From Rhynchospora pubera (Eukaryota > Streptophyta > Magnoliopsida > Poales > Cyperaceae), in the NCBI GenBank assembly GCA_028095005.1, contig CM051460.1:190705742-190769741 (forward strand): a stretch of 64,000 nucleotides of DNA, written 5' to 3'. The notes below the pieces were generated by a model. The model was not told the DNA's origin. It was given only the letters and a program-made list of their open reading frames with translations, and made no database searches. Positions 35,792 through 47,000 of the stretch are shown one piece after another. How positions within the stretch are numbered: position 1 is the stretch's first letter; each line of letters opens with the position of its first letter. Made by a program: the position numbers and the translations under genes.

Positions 35792-36931
35792 CTATAGCCC
35801 CTTTGATTTTGTGCTATAACCAACAAACACACATTTCTCACCTTTATCCTCAAGCTTGTTTCTCATCTCTTTTGGAACATGAGCATAGCAAACCGATCCA
35901 AATACCTTCAAATGATTCACCGATGGCTTTCTACCACCGGACCATGCTTCAAATGGTGTCTTGTTTTCAACCGCTTTAGTGGGACAACGGTTCAACAAGT
36001 AAACCGCCGTGTATGTTGCCTCCGCCCAAAATGACAATGGCAACCCCTTCTCATTCATCATGGTCCTTGCCATCTCCACAATAGTTCTATTCTTCCTTTC
36101 GGCAACTCCATTTTGTTCCGGTGTAAAACCGATTGTCACTTGCCTTTCAAGACCAATATCCTCACAAAATTTATCAAACTCCTTGGAGTTGTACTCACCA
36201 CCTCTATCACTTCTCAATTTTTTAATTAACTTGCCACTTTGCCTCTCAACCATTCTTTGAAATTTTTTAAAAATAAAAAATGCTTCCGATTTTTGTCTCA
36301 AGAAATAAACCCAACACATCCTTGAGAAATCATCAATGAAAGTGATAACGTATCGATTACCTCCATGAGAGTTAGTGCTCATCGGCCCACAAATGTCGGT
36401 GTGAACAAGCTCCAATGGTGCCTTTGCTCTCCGTGCCTTCTCTTTTGGAAATGTCTCCCGGTGTATCTTACCAAGAGTACATGCTTCACACACATCTTTT
36501 TTTTCTTTAATGTTTGGCAAACCATATACCATATTTTTTCTACTCAACAACTTCAAGCTTTCAAAATTCACATGTCCAAGCCTCTTGTGCCATAACCATG
36601 ACAAGTCTTCTACATCAACTTTTAAAGCAACTCCATTTGCGGACTTGAGAGTAAGAGGGAAATTTCTATGCCGCTCCATATTCACCACGGCCATCAACTC
36701 TCTCTTATTTTCAACCTTATCAAAAATCTTACATGTCTCCCCCTCAAAGTGAACCGCATGACCATGCTCAATCAATTGTCCAACACTTAGTAAATTTTGA
36801 GCCAAATCCGGCACAAGCAACACATCATGAATCAACATCCTACCTTTCTTAGAATTAACGGCAATTGTGCCTTTTCCCTTTGACTTCACAACCGCATCAT
36901 TACCCATTGTGATTTGAGTAGTGGCGGCCAC
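35792..36931 (-). pseudogene. Copia integrase
   Basis: Inserts the element into the genome. The open frame has the GAG-pre-integrase zinc site (WHKRLGHVN, then CEACTLGK), and the D-D-E core: HTDICGP, FIDDFSR, RSDRGGEYNSKEF and TPEQNGVAERKNRTI. A VFGSVCYAHVP block and GYSTKSKG end it. The frame shifts at about 35797 by one base; beyond it the expected RLFSLKRNKVIESRDVIFNEK continues in another frame. Confidence 0.9.
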
Positions 36932-38000
36932 CGGTCATGTGATTACTACACCCGCTATCAACATACCATACATCATCTTTCTTTTCCACCGCCGCTTGGC
37001 ATGCATAAAAAGTACTACCATTACCTCCACCATTCTTTTTCTCTTCGGTGTAATTGGCTTGCTCTTTATTCTTGTCTCTACAATTCTTTTTCTTATGACC
37101 ATACCTCTTGCAATTGTAACATTGAGGCTTACCCTTATTGTAGCAAGTTTCTTCTAAGTGACCCGGCTTCTTACAAAAATTGCAAAATTTACCATCACCA
37201 TTGCCTCTACCTCCACCTCGACCTCTACCTCGACCTCTTCCATAACCACCACCCCCACGGGATGTTTCTCCTTTATTCACATTTTGATTTGAGCCCTCTT
37301 TTACATTCACCTTTGATTGGAAAGCAATTTCAAGAGAATTTTCACCACGCCTACCCAATTTTTGATCATGCATCTCAAGAGAACCCGTCAAATCATGAAC
37401 ACTAAGTTTAGAGAGGTCTTTGGTTTCTTCAATAATAGACACAATATTTTCATATTTGGAGGTAAGACTAATCAAGATTTTCTCACAAACCGCCTTATCG
37501 GTTAGGTCATCACCCAAGCTCTTAATTTGGTTCACTAATTCAATCACTTTTGAGAAATATTCATTTAAAGTCTCTTTCTCCATTCTCAAATTTTGGAAAT
37601 CCCTTTTGAGAGTCAAGAGTTTTACCGCTCTCACTTTATCGGTTCCTTGAAACTCTCTTTGCAAAATATCTCATGCCTCTTTGGACGTTTTTGCCCCAAT
37701 TATTCTAGGAAAGAGCTTGCGGGAAATACCTTGTTGGATGCAAAATAGAGCCTTCGCATCTTTTTTCTTGTTCTCCTTCTCTTTCTCATCAACCACAACG
37801 GTGGTAGTTATCATCTTCCCATCATTATCTTTCTCCTCAACGACTTTTGGAGGTTTCTCAACGAACCCTTCTTCTACAATATCCCACAAATCTTGTGAGA
37901 TCAAGAGAGTCTTCATCATAATGCTCCAATAGTCATAATCTTCTCCGTCGAAGACGAGTTGCGCACCTCGCGCCGGCCATGCTTCTCCTTGCAACGCCAT
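36932..38000 (-). pseudogene. Copia gag and start of protease
   Basis: Nucleocapsid/capsid protein. It begins MALQGEAWPARG at 38000 with the FDGEDYDYWSIMMKTLL block. A TGA at about 37670 replaces the Trp codon expected in the EAWDIL motif. The frame reopens with LQREFQG and runs through LNEYFSKVIELVNQ to a Gly/Arg-rich stretch, then CCHC knuckles CNFCKKPGHLEETC and CYNCKRYGHKKKNC. Protease starts at WYVDSGCSNHMTG and is shifted out of frame soon after. Confidence 0.9.
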
Positions 38001-38076
38001 AGAACTCTCCCCAACTTCTATTTTGATTTTCTCACTTCAATAGATGAATCTCACTTGCAATCTCACCTCAACCTAC

Positions 38077-38088
38077 GCTCTGATACCA
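38077..38088 (-). other. Primer-binding site of the Copia element
   Basis: TGGTATCAGAGC on the minus strand is complementary to the 3' end of plant initiator tRNA-Met, four bases inside the 5' LTR. Confidence 0.9.
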
Positions 38089-38092
38089 CTTA

Positions 38093-38403
38093 TGTTGGCC
38101 TATTTGACCTTGGTTGTTCAATCTAGGATTTGTATGTTAGTAGAAGAAAGAAAGAGGAGAGGAAGAAGAAAGGTGGTTGCTGCCCCTCTATTGATTTTCT
38201 TGATTTTTCTTATCCAAATACATTGTTTTGGTCATACATATGCAAATCCCGTACTAGGCCTTACATGGACCATTTACAACATCAATACTAGTCCAAACAT
38301 ATATCTAAACATCTCCAAACAAGGCCCAATAGTTATACTAACCATTAGCCTACTATTTTGACATACTAATACACAAATACTAAACAAAACATTAATTTCA
38401 ACA
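38093..38403 (-). repeat. 5' LTR of the Copia element
   Basis: 311 bp, same length as the other LTR. It abuts the first 11 coding bases of RPB12. Confidence 0.95.
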
Positions 38404-38414
38404 GGCGGATCCAT

Positions 38415-38921
38415 AGCCTTGAGAAGAATTTATGTTTGGAACCAAGGAGAAAAGAGACGAAGGGACGGGCAAGGGTTTTAAACGCGTGGAGATTCGGATT
38501 CATTAATAAGTAAATTATCTCTAAATGTCGTTTTACAAATACAAAATTAAAAAACAAAATGAGTACTATGTTGTTCGATCAAACCGTGGATGTGTTCGAT
38601 TGTCGAAAAAATAAGAAAGAATAAGGGGAAAAAAAGAGAATAGTGAACCAAATTAACTTATTTATCCTTTTTTTTTGTTCTGGAGGAAAGGAGGAGAGTA
38701 TAAAAGAAAAAGAAAGTTGAGGGTAATAATAAAAAAGGACGTACCTGCTCTATTTAGTTTATTTTTCCCTATCTTGCGTACCATGTGTTAAAAAATATTT
38801 TTTTATTATAACATTTTCTTCTGATTTGTTATACCAATCTATAGTCAAAAGAATTCTTTCGAGAATAAATCCTTTTTATTTCTTCTTCTTGGTCCGTTTG
38901 GATCATACATTTCTTTTATAA
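38415..38921. other. Upstream region of the split RPB12 gene
   Basis: This must hold the 5' untranslated region and promoter of RPB12 (minus strand). I see no clear TATA box. At 38891 a lone GTCCGTTTGGATCATAC resembles a Tourist-like terminus, beside the full copy at 38922. Confidence 0.4.
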
Positions 38922-39064
38922 GGCTACGTTTGGATACCATGTGGGAAGAAGGGAAGAATGGAAGAAATTTATTATAAACAATCCAAACTCTTCACAAAGT
39001 TATACACTTTCCAATACTTCTTCCCACTTCTTCCCTTCTTCCCACACCTCATCCAAACAGAACC
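38922..39064. mobile_element. Tourist-like MITE copy 4
   Basis: 143 bp with ends GGCTACGTTTGGATACC and CATCCAAACAGAACC, flanked by the trinucleotide TAA (38919-38921, 39065-39067). A TAA duplication is the mark of PIF/Harbinger elements and assigns the family. Confidence 0.72.
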
Positions 39065-39139
39065 TAAGAGAAGAATTATTTCGAAAAGAGTTTTTCTATT
39101 CAGCAGGGAAAAAAAAGAAGAAAAAGAAACGCCTGGGTT

Positions 39140-39798
39140 TTTTTTTTCGAATTGCTTTGGATCATTCTTAAGATACTATCATCCTTTGAAATCCTCGTTG
39201 ATTATCTAGCGTCATCATTAATAGAAGATCAGGAATGATGGAATGATAGAATTCAGGAGATGAAATCCAGTGTAATTATTCCAGCGTCTTTATTTTTAGA
39301 AAATGTGTGCGCTAGAAGGATGAGCGTCAGGGGAAGGGAGAGGGAGAGGGGAGGAAACAGAAATATATATAACGGTTGTAGTTACGATATTAACTTCAAT
39401 AATTATATATATTAACTGTTAATATATATAATTGTTGAAGTTAATATATATAATTGTTCTAGTTATATATATAATTGTTGAAATTTTATATTGTTATAGT
39501 TATATATATAACTGTTGAAATTTTATATTGTTCTAGTTATATATATAACTGTTGAAGTTAATATCGTAACTGTTCTAGTTATATATATAATTGTGAAGTT
39601 AATATATATATAACTATTGAAGGTAAAATCATAACTATTCTAGTTATACATATAACTATTGAAGTTAATATATATATAACTGTGCAGAGATAATAGACAA
39701 AAATAAAAAAAAAACGCGTTACTAACCGCTGGAATGATGAAGATGATGAATATTGAGGTGATCTTTATCGCCCCGGTTCTTTTTTTTTTTTTTTTATG
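39140..39798. mobile_element. TIR element with AACTGTTGAAGTTAATAT tandem repeats
   Basis: AACGCCTGGGTT occurs on both sides (39128-39139, 39799-39810), a 12-bp direct repeat. Near the right end GAGGTGATCTTTATCGCCCC is, inverted, like the left end of the element at 20484 and like the right end of the one near 61790. The middle (39370-39690) is an array of 20-40-bp units such as TATATATAACTGTTGAAG. A purine-rich block with GATGAGCGTCAGGGGAAG (39319 on) is shared with the 61790 element. There is no ORF. A run of T lies at the right border. Confidence 0.5.
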
Positions 39799-40029
39799 AA
39801 CGCCTGGGTTAACGGATGATACACTGAGGCAGCCACCGGTCCGGTTCCGGAATTCGGATTACACTGTTTTCGGAACTCTCTTGTACTTGGGCTACAAGAA
39901 AAGACATTCCGCTTGCCACTTCGGACGAATTCATTCCGTACAGAAACTCATAAATTATTGGACATATTCACCCCTACAATTTTTCATAATTATAACATCA
40001 AGACTAAAAAACCTCCGTTACTTTGCACC

Positions 40030-40386
40030 CAGTGGCGAAGACCAAACCTCCCCTAATAATTAAATTTTGAAAAATTAGTTATTAAGTTTTAACTAATATG
40101 ATTAATAATTTGGTCTCTTAGCTCCCTCGGTATTGATCTAAATGTAATTTTTGAAGTCCATCATCAAATCTTTTTTCGGCATGTAACATTTTTTCTCTCT
40201 GTTTTTTCCTATTCATTTTTGAGTTTAAGAGAGAAAAATTCATCGATGTTGAGCTACGCCAACTCGCTCTGACATTTCGTCGCTCTAGCTCCATACAACC
40301 ATCCTTCTTCTTGTGTTGAGACTGCACCCTACTCTTCCGACCTCTGTCTTGGCCCCTGCTATTTCTCTATTCTGGCTTCGCCATTG
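40030..40386. mobile_element. 357-bp hAT MITE, CAGKGGCGRA family
   Basis: Starts CAGTGGCGAAGACC, ends TCTGGCTTCGCCATTG, with the perfect 8-bp duplication TTTGCACC (40022-40029, 40387-40394). Same terminal type as 35029 and 41701. Confidence 0.82.
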
Positions 40387-40843
40387 TTTGCACCCGAGTA
40401 AAAAACTAAAGTTTACTCGATCATTTCATTTTTTTTTTTGGAAAAAATACATTTTTTCCACCAGTTCCATTATAGAAGCAAATGTGTAGTTTATTACATC
40501 CAATATCCAGTCTCAACTCCTAATCCATAAAGAGAAAATCATTTCAAACTGTCAATAACAGATATATGCTCAGCAAAAAAATAAATAAAAAAATACACAT
40601 GATGTCGAACTAATGGTTATTTGAAATTTTACTTAACATTTAAATATTTATTCAAAAAATAATCACTAACTGGCTATTTACCTATCCCAACTAAAAATTC
40701 AATTAGTTTATTTGTTTTATTTTCTTTTCTTTTCTTTTTAATATCTTCCCAATTTTCGATCACCATAGTTCAGAAAAAAGAATAAAACATTTTTTTTATC
40801 TTCATAATCTCTCCAAAATGTTTGCTTATTTTTCTTTGTAGTT

Positions 40844-40854
40844 TGTATTTATAA
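40844..40854 (+). promoter_or_regulatory. LON1: TATA-like element of LON1
   Basis: GTATTTATAATC lies about 170 bases before the chosen start codon. It would give a leader of about 140 bases. Confidence 0.3.
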
Positions 40855-41019
40855 TCATTTCAAAATATTGCTTTGGGGCATTTACGTAATTTCGTTCATT
40901 CGCCTATTGAACAAAAAGGGTTTAACAATGGTTTTCTCCTTTTTCTCTCTTTTCCCTGGCGCTTTCTTGTTCCATCTAACAATCAATTCATCAAAACGAA
41001 TTTCTCTGGATCCATCTCC

Positions 41020-44000
41020 ATGCTCAGAGTTCTCAACTCCACATCCCTCCAGTCTCGCTTGAGGCACATACCGCTCAGACAATGCACGAATTCTGGAGAA
41101 ACTGCTTCCTCCTCTCCATTACTTAGGGTTTTGAACTCTCTGAGGAGTACCAATGGTGGAGAGAGGGCAACTAACTTAAGAAGAGCTTTCTACTGTTCCG
41201 ACGCGTCAGAAAATGAGTCCAATACTGTTGCAGAAACAGAGGCGAAAGCGGGAGAAGAGGAGGCGCAAGAGGCTGACTCTAAAACGACCGGAGCCATTGT
41301 CCCAACTAAGCCTCGGCCTGAAGATTGTCTCACTGTTAGTCTGATTTTTCCTTGTTTTTGGGGTGTTTTAAATGGTTATTTGTTATACATATTTGATCTC
41401 AAAGCCATGCATGTCAACTGTTTGTGTAAATGCCCCACCAAAAACTCACCTTATGCGACAATAGATTCATTTTGGGTTAACTAATTATTGACCTCAAAAA
41501 TTGTAACGGCTCTATTCAAGTCCCAGTATGTCTATTAATCTGCATTTGCCTGTGTGTTGTCTAGTGATAAGTTTTTCTCACCTTCTGGTACATTTTTTAT
41601 ATTTAGTCATAAGTAACTGTTGTGCTTCTGTATCACGATGGTTCCAATATGACCGCGTACAATCATTATAATTGAGCATTGAAGACTATAAATTTGGGCC
41701 CAGGGGCGGAGCCAGACTTTTAGAACAAGGGGGGCAAAAAGATACAAGGTTAAAATTTTTAGATTTTTGAGGAGGGCAAATTGAATGAATCAAATATAAT
41801 AGCATGTGATTTTTGCACTTTATATGGGTTATTTTGAAAATACAGTGGGGACATTACCCAGTTTTGCTAACATGTAGCTCCGGCCCTGTTTGGGCCTGTA
41901 AAGTTGTCCTTCTATGTGGGTTTTTTTGCTTATTTGGTCAGGAGACTGCCAATAAGGTTGCTTAGCTGCACTTTCCATGTGCTTGCATATAATGAGTTTC
42001 AATTCTGATGGGTAATATAATTGTTTACAATTGAGGTTCGAAGATTGTCTGGTCATGGTTCTCAACATTTCCAGCTTGTTGAGTGTTGTGCTTATGTGGT
42101 CATGAAGCAAGCAAAATAGAATTTTTTGTCCTGTACAAAAATTGACCTAGTTTGTTCATTTTGAGCATATTTGTGTGGGGCATAAGTGGCTTTACTCTCG
42201 AGCCTCGACTATATTTCAGTTATTGTTCTAGTCACTCAGACATAATTACTCGGACAGTTGAATTCTTCCATGTACTTCTTATTAGTTTATCTCTAAAGTA
42301 GTTTGAATTCAACTCTCAAAAAAAAAAGTAGTTTGAATTTGATCTGTTATTCTCTCAAAAGTTTGCTAATTCTCTTTCCGTCTCTTTTTTTCTCCTTCTA
42401 ATTGCGCAGGTTATTACTTTGCCATTGCCTCACCGACCATTATTTCCTGGTTTCTATATGCCTATTTATGTAAAGGTACACTAATTCGATGTTGCTTAGA
42501 GATTCTTATATTGCCTTAGCTGATACATATTTCTGTTAATAAATATGGTGCTTTTGGAGTTGATTTCTAGGATTCAAAATTACTGCAAGCTTTGAACGAT
42601 AATCGCAAGAGGTCAATTCCCTATGCGGGTGCATTTCTTGTAAAGGACGTGCCTGGGACAGAGCCCAGTACAGGCACAGATTCTGAGAAAAGCATATATG
42701 ACCTCAAAGGTAAAGAATTGTTGGACCGTCTGCATGAAGTTGGAACACTTGCACAGGTAATCTTTATGCTCTCTATCTTTTATAATTAGTATAACAACAA
42801 TTTATGCTTGTTAAATTGTTTGAATTATTTGTTTTTGTTTCTTTTTCTTTTCTCTTTTTGTTGTAGATTACTAATATTCAAGGAGATCAAGTAGTGCTTA
42901 TCGGCCATAGGCGTTTGCGAATAACTGAGATGGTAAGTGAAATATTTTTAGAACTGTGATCGATTATCCTGCTTGATTCCGTATAAGATTCTGTATACAT
43001 ATAATGTGTGTGTTAACCGTTGCTCTTTTTAAAATTAAACTTTTCTGTTTTAGGTTGAGGAGGATCCCTTGACTGTAAAAGTTGATCATCTCAAGGTAAC
43101 TTTCCATCTGTTTGTATTTCAACTCTCACTTTTGGAGTGGGTTCTTCATGCCTTATAATTTGGTTATCTTTAGGAAAATCCGTATGATAAAGATGATGAT
43201 GTGATAAAAGCGACCTCATTTGAAGTTATATCAACACTTAGAGATGTTCTTAAGACAAGCTCTCTTTGGAAGGATCATGTTCAGACATACACTCAGGTTT
43301 TTCTTTATGTTCAACTTTAACATTCTGGATTATAATTTGCGACTGTGCATTGAAAATCAATTGGTTTGATTTTTTTCTTTTTTTTTAGTCTTCGCTCTTC
43401 AGGCGGAGCCATAACATAGGACTATAGAGGGTGGAAGTAGCATAGGTTTTAGGTCCTAGTTTTTAGTTTACGGTGACGGTGTAGATATATAATTATTATT
43501 GTTATTATTACTACTACTACCACCACCACCACCACCACTAGTACTACCACTGCCACTTTTTATTACTATTATTCTATTTCTTGGTGACCTTCTTGTTGGG
43601 TTTTTTTTCTAGCCTACCACAACTTGTTTGGCACAAAAAGGCTTAGTTCTAGTTGTAGTCTTCACTCTTCAGGCATCAAAATATCATGTTAATTTATCCT
43701 CGAGGAAATGATATTTCTACTTTAATTTTATACTTTTGTAATCTTTGAAAGATTAGAAAGATTTTTTGCAAACGTTAATCTCATTTCATGAACTTTCAGC
43801 ATATTGGGGAGTTCAATTATCCTAGGCTAGCAGATTTTGGTGCCGCTATTTCTGGGGCCAATAAATTGCTGTGTCAACAAGTCCTCGAGGAACTGGATGT
43901 AAGAAGTAATTCTGTTATTTTCAACTTCTGAATGGGTTATGCTTGATCTCCAATACTCTTATCAATTAACTATATCTGGACAGGTGTACAAGCGGTTAAA

Positions 44001-47000
44001 GCTTACCCTTGAGTTAGTAAAGAAAGAGATGGAAATCAGCAAGCTACAGGTAGAACTAATCCTTTCTCTTATTTATTTTATATTCCCCTTGTATGTCCTC
44101 TTTTATACCTGATGTTGTTGATTTCAGCAATCAATTGCAAGAGCTATAGAAGAGAAAATAAGTGGTGAGCAGAGGCGGTACTTACTGAATGAGCAACTGA
44201 AGGCTATTAAGAAGGTAATAAAAGCTTGACACAATTTTTTTTTGTTGCACTATGTTTTATCATCATTTTTGCTGTTTCTCAATTATTCTTACATTATATC
44301 TAGGAGTTGGGATTGGAGACTGATGATAAAACTGCCCTCTCCGGTCTGTCCTTCCACTTCCTTGCCTTATAATATAGTATTTCGGTCTAAGTATTTCTTT
44401 CATATCTGTAAGTTTTTCCATTATTTTGAACAGAAAAGTTCAGAGAAAGGATAGAAGAGAAGAAAGACAAATGTCCTCCTCATGTATTACAAGTAATTGA
44501 GGAGGAGCTAACTAAGTTACAATTACTTGAAGCTAGCTCCAGCGAATTCAACGTGACTCGTAACTACTTGGATTGGCTCACGGTTTTACCCTGGGGAAAT
44601 TATAGGTGTTTTTTTTTATTTATTGCAATTATTGAAACAATTGAGAAAAGTCTCAGAATCACTACTTAAAATGTCAAAGCTAATAGTTTTTACCTTGGTT
44701 GTAGCTAAAATCTTCCTTTTATTAATGTAGTGATGAGAATTTTAATGTTCATCGTGCTCAAAGAATATTGGATGAGGATCATTATGGCTTGTCAGATGTG
44801 AAGGAAAGAATTCTTGAATTTATTGCTGTTGGAAAATTAAGAGGCAGTTCACAAGGTATATGTTGTACAATCCTTGCAACTGTATATTCTAATTTCTGGT
44901 AATTAGATGTTGTTTGTTTGGATTTTGATAGGTTAATATTCCCACAGGAAAGATTATATGTTTGTCGGGCCCACCTGGTGTTGGTAAGACTAGCATTGGC
45001 CGGTCAATTGCACGTGCACTCAACCGGCAGTTCTATCGATTTTCAGTTGGTGGGTTAGCAGATGTGGCTGAAATCAAGGTGAATTAAGCAACTTTTTTTC
45101 TTTTTACAAATTGCAAACCCTCTGTTTTTGGTACTTTATAACAGAAATTTTGCAAATTATATAGGGTCATAGGAGAACCTATGTCGGAGCTATGCCTGGA
45201 AAAATGGTGCAGTGCTTGAAGGCGGTGGGTACTGCTAATCCATTAGTCCTAATAGATGAGATTGACAAGGTATTCTTTTTTTCTTAAAAAAAATGATCTG
45301 CTTTTGATTTGAAATTTTCACAACCGATAACTTTGTCTCTTCTTGGAACTTAATATAGTTAGGGAGAGGTCATTCCGGCGATCCAGCTAGTGCACTTTTG
45401 GAGCTTTTGGATCCTGAGCAAAATGCAAATTTTCTTGATCATTACCTTGATGTTCCAATTGACCTATCAAAGGTTAGTATATCTTTGCACAGAATTTTAT
45501 GGACTTGCTATGGGAGTAAATTGGTTTCTGACATTTTTACTTCCTGTTTTGTTCTTATGAAAGGTTCTGTTTGTTTGTACGGCCAATGTGATTGAGATGA
45601 TACCAAATCCTCTTATGGATAGAATGGAGAATATTGCAATTGCAGGATATATAACAGATGAAAAAATGCATATTGCAAGGGATTATCTTGAAAAAACTAC
45701 TAGAGAGGCTTGCGGCATCAAACCTGAGCAGGTAGTTCCCCATGTTACTTTTCATGTAATGCAATTATATTGGTAATTTAATCTCTTATATATATTTGAT
45801 AAATCATACCATTATATTGAGTATTTCAAGTGCTATCTGTGCATTTTCCGTTCTTTAACAATCAGTTCTTAGTTCTTAGTGCATTTTTATCTCTCTTTTG
45901 TGGCAGAGAGCTAACAAAATTCATTTCTTAACGTGGCTAGGTTGAAGTGACAGATGATGCTCTCCTCAATCTGATTGAAAATTACTGCCGGGAAGCTGGG
46001 GTTCGTAATCTTCAAAAGCAGATTGAAAAGATATATCGCAAGGTTTGTTCTGTAGATCGAAAAATACATTACCATCATGGACAACTGCTTATCCAAATGA
46101 TGAGGATATTGATATAATGTTATTTGTCTTGCCTCTTTTTTTTTTTTTTTGTTCCCATCACATAGATAGCTTTACAACTAGTCCGCCAAGATGTTTCAAA
46201 TGAGGAAGAAGCAGAAACCTGCTCAAAGGAAAAGGAGAAAGAAACAGCAAATTGTGAGCTTGAAAAGGAAAAGATCAATCTTGTGACAGAAGCCACTGAG
46301 AGTAAAAAGGAAGATTCCTCAACTAAGGATCCAGTTGATGCTGATACAGCAAGAAAAGAGGAGGCGGTAATTACTGATGACCTTCCAGCTGAACCTCTTC
46401 TGCCACACTGCAGTGCTACTGAACAAAAATCCAGTGATCCTGAGGTAATTGAAGAAGCACTTACAAAAGGTGTTGAAACTGATTTAACTCATTACTAACT
46501 CATCTAAATATAGGCATATATTTAACTTCCAGTTGAGAATGTTGATGCAAGTTTAAGCTCATTGGATTTAATAATTACAGGTAAAGACATACATAGCATT
46601 TATTAATACTTCATTTGCGATCAGTTGTCTCTGATTGAAACTTTTTAACTTATTTTAAGCATTGATTTTGCTTCAATAATTTTAGATATTGAAAATTTAA
46701 TCTACAATTTACATTGTTTTTGAAAGTTGCATATTCTTTTAATAGTGAATCACAGACATTAGAGAAAGAAGTTAATTCTTTTGTTTTGATTTAGTATTTA
46801 GGTGATCTCTGATTAAAGAACTAAAACCATTTTCTGAATCAGAACTATCTTACCTGATTAGTTGCACTAGTATTGTTTACAGAATATATATTATTTTTTG
46901 CATGACTTCTCATATTTCTTTAAAAAGGCAGTTACTCTTCTAATCAAGTTGTATCTGATTAGGGAAAAAATAAGTCTTTTTTGCTTTCTAACTTTTTAGT

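Larger units (their letters stand above)
33450..38403 (-). mobile_element. Complete but degenerate Ty1/Copia retrotransposon, 4,954 bp
   Basis: Two 311-bp LTRs (TGTTGG...CAACA on the plus strand), 5-bp target duplication GGCGG (33445-33449, 38404-38408), primer site TGGTATCAGAGC on the minus strand (38088-38077) next to the 5' LTR, and polypurine tract AAGGGGGAG at 33769-33761. Order on the minus strand: gag (38000-36900) with two CCHC knuckles, protease DSGCSNHMTG, integrase, reverse transcriptase with YVDDL, RNase H ending at 33776. This is Copia order. Lesions: TGA at about 37670 in gag, frameshifts at about 36940 (protease), 35797 and 35335, and a MITE in reverse transcriptase. The LTRs differ at about eight sites, all transitions as I count them. 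Confidence 0.95.
32687..38414 (-). pseudogene. NRPB12: RNA polymerase subunit RPB12 (RPABC4), split by a Copia insertion
   Basis: Smallest shared subunit of RNA polymerases I, II and III; a zinc-ribbon protein. On the minus strand: exon 1a 38414-38404 (ATGGATCCGCC), then a complete retrotransposon, exon 1b 33444-33413 (33449-33445 is the target duplication; donor GGAG|gtaatt), exon 2 33321-33229 (acceptor GAAAG, donor AGAA|gtaact), exon 3 32709-32687 (acceptor TTGCAG, stop TGA). Without the element and one target copy the coding length is exactly 159 nt, 52 aa, against about 51 in relatives. Motifs: PEPVTYICGDCG, LKSGDVIQCRDCG (four zinc cysteines), RILYKKRTRR, IVQYEAR. Apart from the insertion, frame and splice sites are intact. 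This copy cannot make the protein; as the subunit is essential, another copy must exist. Confidence 0.9.

Noticed and set aside
40873..41019. Upstream in-frame ATG for LON1
   Set aside because: Adds 49 residues unlike a targeting peptide; the ATG at 41020 gives the usual presequence and length.
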